In this document: positions 45,032 to 51,839 of the stretch, in pieces | Layout: the number at the start of each line of letters is the position of its first letter | Numbering within the stretch: the stretch's first letter is position 1 | DNA from: Propionibacteriaceae bacterium | GTDB taxonomy: Bacteria > Actinomycetota > Actinomycetes > Propionibacteriales > Propionibacteriaceae | Assembly: GCA_016717345.1 (NCBI GenBank) | Contig: JADKFR010000006.1 | Location: 62,001 to 126,000 of the forward strand | Length of the DNA stretch: 64,000 nt | Reading direction: 5' to 3' | The notes under the pieces: generated by a model | The model's database searches: none | What the model was told of the DNA's origin: nothing | Seen by the model: the letters and a program-made list of their open reading frames with translations, nothing else | Position numbers and translations under genes: made by a program

Positions 45032-45634
45032 ATGACCACGCCACGCAAGCCGCACCGGCCCAGCGTCCGGGAGCCGGCCGCCCTGGAGGTGCTGGGTGAG
45101 CGCAGCGACCCGATCGCGGCCCTGCACGCCGCCCATGAAACGGCTGCCGTCCTGCTGCACACCGGCCGGGCGGCCGACGATCCAGCGGTCACCGAACGGC
45201 TGCTGGGCCTCGGGGAGGAGATCGGGCTGTCCACGATGGCCGAGCTCTGGTCCTCCCGGCCTGCGCGCACCCTGCCCGGGGTGCTGTGGCGTCTGTATCT
45301 GCTGCGGGAATGGGTGGAGAGCGACCCGGACGGAGTGGCACGCGAGTACGCGGCCGGCATCCGTTTCACCGAACCGAACCATGCCGTGGCCGGGGTCGAT
45401 CCGCCCGGCCCTCAGGAGGTCCGACGGGTCGCCGACCAGATCCTGCGAGGGCTTTTCGTCGGGGATTTCGCCGTCGCCCTGGAGCGGGCGGCGGCGTTCT
45501 GCCACGTCGTGTCGTCAGGTCGCGCCGACATCACCCACGGCTCACGGGCGGTGATCCAGGCCGGGCGGCTGCAGAAGATGGCCGACGACCTGGGCGCCAG
45601 TGCTCGTTTGTGGCGGGCGGGGACCCTGCAGTGA
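45032..45634 (+). CDS. Conserved hypothetical protein
   Basis: 200 residues, helical, no recognised catalytic motif, no signal peptide or TM. Features visible: RSDPIAALHAAHETAAVLLH near the N-terminus, PGVLWRLYLLREWV, and a basic C-terminal end. It starts 19 nt after the DUF2505 stop, so the two may be co-transcribed. Similar proteins appear near DUF5997 genes in other actinobacteria as I recall; function unknown. Confidence 0.65.
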   Translation: MTTPRKPHRPSVREPAALEVLGERSDPIAALHAAHETAAVLLHTGRAADDPAVTERLLGLGEEIGLSTMAELWSSRPARTLPGVLWRLYLLREWVESDPDGVAREYAAGIRFTEPNHAVAGVDPPGPQEVRRVADQILRGLFVGDFAVALERAAAFCHVVSSGRADITHGSRAVIQAGRLQKMADDLGASARLWRAGTLQ

Positions 45635-45786
45635 CGGCCCTCGATTTGGGTGCATCGCCCGGGCCGCCTATTCTCGTTCGAGGTGTCGGGCCGCGGTAGC
45701 CCCGGGCTCCAACTATCGCCGCTTCGAGCGGCCACGCGCCGAGAGGCGCTCCCGGCCCGACGCCATCATCTCCGAGCCACTCCGCC

Positions 45787-45809
45787 CCCGCCGCTGATTC
45801 AGCGGCGGG
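45787..45809. terminator. Hairpin between convergent genes
   Basis: CCCGCCGCTGA (45787-45797) is inverted as TCAGCGGCGGG (45799-45809). It lies between the hypothetical gene ending at 45634 and convergent DUF5997, and includes the DUF5997 stop codon. The rest of the 164-nt spacer shows nothing recognisable. Confidence 0.6.
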
Positions 45810-46161
45810 TAGGGCGTTGCTTGAGCCGCTCGCGCTCGGCGATGACCGCCCGGTAACGATCCCGTTCCTCGATCAGCCAGGCAGGCGGGTCGGCGATGAG
45901 CGCCCCGATCTCGTCGGCGTCCAGCGCCGTGTCGATCCCGCCCCGGACCAGCCCGGAGCGGGAAACGCCGAGCTTGCCGGCCACCACGTCGCGCGGGAAC
46001 GGGCCCTGACGGCGCAACTGGCTCAGCCACAGCGGCGGGTCTTCGCGCAGCGCCGTGAGCTCGTCCCGGGTGATCGGTGAGCGCTGGAACTCCGGCGGAG
46101 CCGCGGGCAGGTAGATGCCGAGTTTGCTGGCCGCGGTTGTCGGTTTCATGGTCTGGCTCAC
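45799..46161 (-). CDS. DUF5997-family protein with HTH-like segment
   Basis: 120 residues. Matches DUF5997: LGIYLPAAPPEFQ near the N-terminus, ITRDELTALREDPP, and PRDVVAGKLGVSRSGLVRGG (about 54-73), which reads like a helix-turn-helix. The C-terminus is basic (RERLKQRPTRR). It diverges from a LysR-substrate-domain gene that lacks its own HTH, with 56 nt between starts. Together they could be a split regulator; that is inference. Confidence 0.8.
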   Translation of the reverse strand: MSQTMKPTTAASKLGIYLPAAPPEFQRSPITRDELTALREDPPLWLSQLRRQGPFPRDVVAGKLGVSRSGLVRGGIDTALDADEIGALIADPPAWLIEERDRYRAVIAERERLKQRPTRR

Positions 46162-46217
46162 CGGGGCAGCCTAGCCGTCCAACGCACCGCTGACGCACGA
46201 CGTACTAGCCTTCGTTC

Positions 46218-46907
46218 GTGACAGTGCCCGAACCGCCCGCAGCCGGATCCTCCAGGGCTCCCTCCCTGCGGGTCGGTTACGTTCCCGGCGTGACCCTGAC
46301 GAAGTGGCGCAAGGTCTGGTCCCAGCGGTTCCCGAAGCAGCCACTGGCGGTCGTCGAGGTCGCCCGGCCGTCCCAGCGACAGGTGCTGGACGCGGGCGAG
46401 GTGGACCTGTGCTTCGTCCGGCTCCCGATCTTGAGCGATGGCCTGCACGTGATCCGCCTCTACGACGAGGTACCGGTGGTCGTGGTACCCAAGGACCATC
46501 CGGTGGCAGCCTTCGACGACATCACCTGCGCCGATCTGGCAGGCGAGACGATGCTCGACCCCGAGTCCGCCGACGCGCTCGATCGCGTCGCCTGGGGTGC
46601 GGGCCTGGTGCGCCTGCCGCACTCGGTGGCACGCGCCGGCAGCCGACGGGATCTGGTGTACCGGCCCATCACCGACGCCGCCCCGACGACCATCGCCGTG
46701 GCCTGGGGGGTGGACGATCCGCACCCCCTGATCGAGGAGTTCATCGGCATCGTCCGAGGACGGACGGTGAACAGCTCGCGGACGGCTCAGGCCCGAGCGG
46801 CGCAGGGCACCGGCGTCCCGGCGCCACCGGCTGCCGGCCCGACCCGACGGGCGGGCTCGCGACCTGCCCCTTCCAGCCGCAGCCGGCGCACCCGAGGCGG
46901 TCGCTGA
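46218..46907 (+). CDS. LysR-type substrate-binding-domain protein lacking the N-terminal HTH
   Basis: 229 residues. Starts directly with the effector domain (SLRVGYVPGVTLTKW), followed by LDAGEVDLCFVRLPI, LYDEVPVVVVPKDHP and an LVYRPITDAAPTTIAVAW segment, all typical of the LysR C-terminal type-2 periplasmic-binding fold. The usual winged HTH (about 60-90 residues) is missing; the GTG start at 46218 is close to the divergent DUF5997 start, so no room is left for it. The C-terminal 45 residues are Arg/Pro/Ser-rich and may bind nucleic acid. Confidence 0.8.
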   Translation: MTVPEPPAAGSSRAPSLRVGYVPGVTLTKWRKVWSQRFPKQPLAVVEVARPSQRQVLDAGEVDLCFVRLPILSDGLHVIRLYDEVPVVVVPKDHPVAAFDDITCADLAGETMLDPESADALDRVAWGAGLVRLPHSVARAGSRRDLVYRPITDAAPTTIAVAWGVDDPHPLIEEFIGIVRGRTVNSSRTAQARAAQGTGVPAPPAAGPTRRAGSRPAPSSRSRRTRGGR

Positions 46908-46912
46908 ACCGA

Positions 46913-48553
46913 TCAGCCTTCGGGCTGCATGTGGGGATAGCCGACCTGCGTGGGAGCCACGAAGGTCTCCTTGATAGACCTCGGGCTCACCCAGCGCATC
47001 AGGTTCCAGGCCGATCCGGCCTTGTCGTTGGTTCCCGACGCCCGACCGCCGCCGAAGGGCTGCTGGCCGACGACCGCGCCGGTCGGCTTGTCGTTGACGT
47101 AGAAGTTGCCCGCGGCGTGACGCAACCGCTGGGACGCGAGCTCGACGGCCGAGCGGTCGGTGGCGAAGACGGCACCGGTCAGGGCATAGGTCGAGGTCTT
47201 GTCGATGAGGTCGAGCACCTCGCCGAACTGGTCGTCCTCGTAGACGAAGACGCCGAGGATGGGCCCGAAGTATTCAGTGGTGAAGATGTCCTGATAGGGG
47301 TTGTCCGAGCGGATCAGGGTGGGACGGATGTACCACCCTTGACTGCGGTCGTACGTCCCCCCGGCCAGCACGGTGGCATCGGCGGACGACCTGGCCCGCT
47401 CGATGGCTCCGGCGAGCTTGTCGAAAGCGCGCTCATCGATGACGGCCGAGGTGAAGTGGGCGAAGTCGCGTACGTCGCCGACCTGCAGTGCCTCGATCTG
47501 GTCGATGAGCAGCTTCCCGTGGTCGAGCTTGCCCTCCCAGATCGACCGCGGCAGGTAGCAGCGCGAAGCCGCCGAACACTTCTGGCCGGAGTATTCGAAG
47601 GCACCCCGGACCAGCGCTGTGGTGAGCGCGGCGACGTCGGCGCTGGGGTGTGCGACGACGAAATCCTTGCCCCCGGTCTCGCCCACGAGGCGCGGGTAGG
47701 AACGGTAGCCGGCGATGTTCTCACCGACCGTGGCCCACAGGCTCTGGAAGACCCGGGTCGAACCGGTGAAGTGGATCCCGGCCAGGTCGGGGCTGCGGAG
47801 CGCCACATCGGAGATCCCGGCGCCGTGACCAGGAAGCAAGGTGATGACCCCCTCAGGCAGTCCCGCCGCCCGCAACACCTGGAGGAAGGCGAGGGCCGAC
47901 ACCGTCTGGGTGAGGGCCGGCTTCCAGATGACGGTGTTGCCCATCAACGCCGGTGCCGTGGGCAGGTTGCCCCCGATCGCAGTGAAGTTGAACGGCGTGA
48001 TGGCGAAAACGAAGCCATCAAGCGGTCGGTAGTCCATGCGGTTCCAGACCCCGGGCGAACTGATCGGCTGGTGGGAGTACAACTCACTGGCGAAGGCGAC
48101 ATTGAATCGCAGGAAGTCGATCAGTTCGCAGGCCGCGTCGATTTCGGCCTGCTGCACGGTCTTGCCCTGGCCCAGCATGGTGGCGGCATTGATGACGTCT
48201 CGCTGCGGGCCCGCCAGCATGTCGGCCGCCCGCAGGAAGACGGCGGCCCGTTCGTCGAAGGGGAGCGCCGCCCACTCGGCTTTGGCCTTCATGGCGGCCC
48301 CGATGGCGGCGGTGGCGTGCTGGGTGGTGGCCTGGTGCACTCTGGCCAGCAGCGTGGAGTGATCGGACGGCATCCGGACCTCCAGGACCGGACCATCGGC
48401 GCTCAGCTCGCCGCCGATCATCGGCGCGATGTCGTCGACCTGCGCGGCGCGGGCGCGTAACGCCTCGGCGATCGTGGCGCGCTCGGCGGTGCCGGGGGCG
48501 TAGCTGTGAACAGGCTCGTTGACCGGAACCGGTACCGACGTGATGGCATCCAT
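46913..48553 (-). CDS. pruA: L-glutamate gamma-semialdehyde dehydrogenase (P5C dehydrogenase)
   Basis: 546 residues. Oxidises P5C/glutamate semialdehyde to glutamate with NAD(+), the second step of proline degradation. Aldehyde dehydrogenase motifs: FTGSTRVFQSLW, catalytic Glu in GETGGKDF, catalytic Cys in SGQKCSAASRCYLP, and FGPILGVFVYED. The N-terminus and YRPLDGFVFAITPFNFTAI match the stand-alone PruA class. No proline dehydrogenase gene is in the window. The gene ends 5 nt from the convergent LysR-domain gene. Confidence 0.93.
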   Translation of the reverse strand: MDAITSVPVPVNEPVHSYAPGTAERATIAEALRARAAQVDDIAPMIGGELSADGPVLEVRMPSDHSTLLARVHQATTQHATAAIGAAMKAKAEWAALPFDERAAVFLRAADMLAGPQRDVINAATMLGQGKTVQQAEIDAACELIDFLRFNVAFASELYSHQPISSPGVWNRMDYRPLDGFVFAITPFNFTAIGGNLPTAPALMGNTVIWKPALTQTVSALAFLQVLRAAGLPEGVITLLPGHGAGISDVALRSPDLAGIHFTGSTRVFQSLWATVGENIAGYRSYPRLVGETGGKDFVVAHPSADVAALTTALVRGAFEYSGQKCSAASRCYLPRSIWEGKLDHGKLLIDQIEALQVGDVRDFAHFTSAVIDERAFDKLAGAIERARSSADATVLAGGTYDRSQGWYIRPTLIRSDNPYQDIFTTEYFGPILGVFVYEDDQFGEVLDLIDKTSTYALTGAVFATDRSAVELASQRLRHAAGNFYVNDKPTGAVVGQQPFGGGRASGTNDKAGSAWNLMRWVSPRSIKETFVAPTQVGYPHMQPEG

Positions 48554-48611
48554 GCCCAGAGGCTACTCGCCGGGGGCATCCGCTGGCATCCCGGCTCCAG
48601 CGCCCGGAAGT

Positions 48612-49412
48612 TCAGCTGGCCGCAGCCTCTTCGCGGCGCTTCTTGGCGGCCTCCACCGACGCCCGCAGCGCGGCCACCAGATCGACCACCTCGGCCTGGC
48701 GCGGGGTCCCGGAGTCTTCCTCGGGGACGGCGACCCCCTCCAACTTCGCCTGGACCACCTGTTCCAGCGCCTCACGGTAGCGGTCGCTGAATTGGCTGGG
48801 GTCGAAGTCACCGCTGAGTTGTTCGATGAACATCGTGGCCATGCCGATCTCGGCGTCACTCACCTTCACCTCGTCGGCCGGGGCGGCGAAGCCGGTGTCC
48901 CGCAATTCATCGGGCCACAGCATCGTGTGCATCAGCAGCACCCCGTCCACCGGACGGATCAGGGCCAGCGTCTCCCGCGACCGCAGCGCCACCTTCACGA
49001 CGGCTGCCTTTCCGGCCTCCAGGAGCGCTTCACGCAGCAGCACGTACGGCTTGATGCCGGGGCCTTCCGCCTCCAGCACGTAGGTCTTCTCCACGTAGGT
49101 CGGATCGATCTGGTCGACTGGTACGAACTGCACCACATCAACCGTCCGGCCCTGCGCCTCGGGAAGGCCGCTGAAGTCTTCGTCGGTGAGGATCGCCATC
49201 CGGCCGTCACTGGTCTCAAAGCCCTTGGCGATCTGGGCGTAGGGCACCTCTTCGCCGCAGACCTCACAGACCCGCTTGTAGCGGATCCGCCCTCCATCCT
49301 CGGCGTGCACCTGACGAAAGCTGATGTCCTTGGTCTCGGTGGCCCCGTACACCTTGACCGGGATGGTGACCAGCCCGAACGAGACTGCGCCTTTCCAGAT
49401 CGATCTGGGCAT
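48612..49412 (-). CDS. ku: Non-homologous end joining protein Ku
   Basis: 266 residues; bacterial Ku forms a homodimeric ring on broken DNA ends and recruits LigD. Signature residues: IWKGAVSFGLVTIPVKVY at the N-terminus, YKRVCEVCGEEV, YVLLREAL, and MHTMLWPDELRD; a short basic C-terminal tail follows. LigD polymerase lies 25 kb away at 23.1 kb; no ligase domain gene is in the window. Confidence 0.95.
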   Translation of the reverse strand: MPRSIWKGAVSFGLVTIPVKVYGATETKDISFRQVHAEDGGRIRYKRVCEVCGEEVPYAQIAKGFETSDGRMAILTDEDFSGLPEAQGRTVDVVQFVPVDQIDPTYVEKTYVLEAEGPGIKPYVLLREALLEAGKAAVVKVALRSRETLALIRPVDGVLLMHTMLWPDELRDTGFAAPADEVKVSDAEIGMATMFIEQLSGDFDPSQFSDRYREALEQVVQAKLEGVAVPEEDSGTPRQAEVVDLVAALRASVEAAKKRREEAAAS

Positions 49413-49433
49413 CTGATCCCCCTCCTCCGCGGC

Positions 49434-49901
49434 CTAGGCCCGGGTGCCGTCGGTCAGCACCGGCCATTCCCCGGCACCGTGCCACAGCAGGTCCCCCCGG
49501 GACAAGAGCTCCTGCAGATCCTCGCGTTCCCAGGCGGTTGCCAGCGCCATTCCGGCCACCCCCTCGACCGTGGCCGGTTCGGCGCCGGCAAACAGTGCCG
49601 TCACACGGGTGAACGGCACATCGCTCACGCTGACGCTGCCGAACTCCGCGTCTGCCGGGTCGTTCAGGTGATCGGTGTCCGCGACGCCCACCAACCGCAC
49701 GCCACCCGCCAGGAGCGCCGCCAGGGAGGCGATGCACAACGCGGTGTGCTCGGCGTCCTCGTCCGTGGTGTCGGTGAAGCCGAACGCGTCCGCCATCGTC
49801 GGGGTCACGGCGTAGCCTCGAACGTTGCCGGCCAGCACTCCGGTCGTTGCCCACGTCCGCAGGGTGTCACCGTTGAGCGGGACGAAGACCAGTCCTGCCA
49901 T
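49434..49901 (-). CDS. DUF6912-like conserved actinobacterial protein
   Basis: 155 residues beginning MAGLVFVPLNGDTLRTW, with AVTPTMADAFGF and RVTALFAGAEPAT. It resembles the small DUF6912 family next to WS/DGAT-like genes in actinobacteria; the family name is from memory. No catalytic motif, signal peptide or TM. Its start is 1 nt from the stop of the upstream acyltransferase-like gene, so it is co-transcribed. Confidence 0.6.
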   Translation of the reverse strand: MAGLVFVPLNGDTLRTWATTGVLAGNVRGYAVTPTMADAFGFTDTTDEDAEHTALCIASLAALLAGGVRLVGVADTDHLNDPADAEFGSVSVSDVPFTRVTALFAGAEPATVEGVAGMALATAWEREDLQELLSRGDLLWHGAGEWPVLTDGTRA

Positions 49902-49902
49902 G

Positions 49903-51159
49903 TCAGGCTCCGGCCCTCAGGACGCCGAGTTCGCTGCTGACGTCGCGCGCGAAGTGCTTGAGCTCCGCCACGGCGGTGACCCCGATGGTCACCCGCCCCC
50001 GGTAGCTGCTGATCGACACCGTGATCTCCTGGTCGTCGGTGGTGGCGACCAGGCTGTACACCCCGGTCACCCGTGAGGTACCCAGGTAACGCGGCTCTCG
50101 GGGGCCGGGCGCGTTGCTCACCCACACCCGATGCGGTCGGCCGACGGCCACCGTTCCGGCGGCCAGGCTGTGCAGGGTGGGCGGGGCGAACCCGGCCAGG
50201 TCCATGAGGTCACGCGCGGGCACCGAAACCCCGGTGTCCAGACGGGCCCTGGTGAGCGTGGCGATCGTGGCCAGTCGAGTGGCGGGATTGGCCTCACCGA
50301 TCGGAAGGGCGATCCACTGCGGCGCGATCCGGCATCCGATGGCGCTCTCCAGCAGGTTGGCTTCCGTGACGGCCAACGGTGCCAACGCGACGAGGTCCTC
50401 GGGGAGGCGGCCCTGGTCGATCAGCCAGCCGCGGACTCCCGCCGTGGTGAGGGCCAGCAACACATCGTGGGTGGTGCAGCCCGCCTGCTCCTTGATACCG
50501 GCCAGCGTGGCGAGGTCCAGCTCGACACCGGCCACGTGGTGGGGACGGGCGGCGGCCCCCAGCGTGCGGACCGCGTTCTCCAGCATGCCGCCCAGTCCTG
50601 TGGCCGCCTCCTGCAGGGTGCGCAGTGGATCGTCCCAGCCGCTCAGCAGGTCGGCCCAGCCGGGTGCCTTCGCGCCGGCGGCCTGCCAGACCGGGGCCTC
50701 CTGCCCGATCGGGGTGGGGTACTCGTCCAACAACTCCTGGAGCAGGTGCACATTGTCGTAGCCGTCCACCAAGGCGGGGTGGGAGAGGACGACCACGGCG
50801 GGCCGGCCACGGGCCACGCCGTGCACCAGCCACGCCTCCCAAAGCGGGTGATCGCGATCGAAGGGGACCGCCAACCGCCCGGCCAGCCAGTCCTGCAACT
50901 GTTTCCCGGGCTGCAGCCGGTCCTCACGGACGTGGCCGGACGCCATGAAGCCGTCGTCGTCGACCCAGGTCGGACGCGGCCAGCCGGCCACCACGCGACG
51001 GAACCTGGGCGCGTAGCCGATCCGCTCGTTGACCCGATCCAGCAGCTGCTCTCGACTCAGCGGTGAATCCAGCAGGCACACGAACGCCTGCTTCCACGGC
51101 TGAATGTCCTGGTCGCGGGCCAGCAGTGCGGCCTCGGCGGCCGAGACGAGATCGCTCAC
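49903..51159 (-). CDS. WS/DGAT-family acyltransferase-like protein with degenerate active site
   Basis: 418 residues of the wax ester synthase/diacylglycerol acyltransferase family. Family landmarks: WPRPTWVDDDGFM, the motif region VVLSHPALVDG (123-133), and C-terminal VWVSNAPGP plus SISSYRGRVTIGV (DUF1298-like). The family active site is HHxxxDG with the second His catalytic; here it reads HPALVDG, so the catalytic His is replaced by Pro128. It may be inactive as an acyltransferase. In mycobacteria tgs3-type genes (Rv3233c/Rv3234c) precede Rv3235 and secA, the same order as here. Confidence 0.82.
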   Translation of the reverse strand: MSDLVSAAEAALLARDQDIQPWKQAFVCLLDSPLSREQLLDRVNERIGYAPRFRRVVAGWPRPTWVDDDGFMASGHVREDRLQPGKQLQDWLAGRLAVPFDRDHPLWEAWLVHGVARGRPAVVVLSHPALVDGYDNVHLLQELLDEYPTPIGQEAPVWQAAGAKAPGWADLLSGWDDPLRTLQEAATGLGGMLENAVRTLGAAARPHHVAGVELDLATLAGIKEQAGCTTHDVLLALTTAGVRGWLIDQGRLPEDLVALAPLAVTEANLLESAIGCRIAPQWIALPIGEANPATRLATIATLTRARLDTGVSVPARDLMDLAGFAPPTLHSLAAGTVAVGRPHRVWVSNAPGPREPRYLGTSRVTGVYSLVATTDDQEITVSISSYRGRVTIGVTAVAELKHFARDVSSELGVLRAGA

Positions 51160-51306
51160 GATCCCAACCCTACTCAGCCGCGGCCCTCGCCCGGCTGAGG
51201 TGCCTCACCGTCCGGCTGCGGGGTTATCCACAGATTGGCTTGCCGGATCGTTCATCGGCTTCCCAGGGGGTCACAGTGGAGGCTGACCACCCACCAGGAG
51301 AACCGC

Positions 51307-51834
51307 ATGCCTGTCGCGCCGCACCTCGATCAGCCGGGTTCACCGGCCGGCACCCTCACTGCACCTCCACGGTGCCTGGCCGCCCAGCACACACGCCCAC
51401 CGGCGCGACGGCTGTTGGAGCCCGTCCTGCTCGCACCGGACCACCCCGTCCTGCCCTGGGCCAGTGTCCCCGAGATCCTTGACCACGCCGACACGGTGGA
51501 ACCGGCAGCCCGCCAGGTGGCTGCGTCGGTCACCATCGCCATCGTCGAGGCGCTGGCGGGCAGACGATCGCCGGTTCAACTCGAACGCTGGCTGGAGCCC
51601 GACCTCATCACCTTGCTGGAGCACCTGTGTCGGAGCCGAGTCGCCTGGGGGGTGCGGCTGCGGTCGCTCCGCTTGCAGTCCCCCACCCCGGGCGTGGTCG
51701 AGGTGACAGCACACCTGCGGCACCATGGCGCCTCACGAGCGGCGGCGCTCCGCCTGGCGCGTCGCGAGAGCGGCTGGGTCGGGACCAACCTCGAAATCGC
51801 GCTTCGCGCCCAGGTGATCAACCGGGCGGGGTGA
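51307..51834 (+). CDS. Rv3235-family protein
   Basis: 175 residues starting at ATG 51307 with CAGGAG at 51294-51299. The N-terminal 60 residues are Pro/Ala-rich and probably disordered. The C-terminal domain (QLERWLEPDLITLLEHL, VTAHLRHHGASRAAALRL) matches the Rv3235 family found next to secA in actinobacteria. It converges with secA with 5 nt between stops. Function unknown. Confidence 0.78.
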   Translation: MPVAPHLDQPGSPAGTLTAPPRCLAAQHTRPPARRLLEPVLLAPDHPVLPWASVPEILDHADTVEPAARQVAASVTIAIVEALAGRRSPVQLERWLEPDLITLLEHLCRSRVAWGVRLRSLRLQSPTPGVVEVTAHLRHHGASRAAALRLARRESGWVGTNLEIALRAQVINRAG

Positions 51835-51839
51835 AGGAG

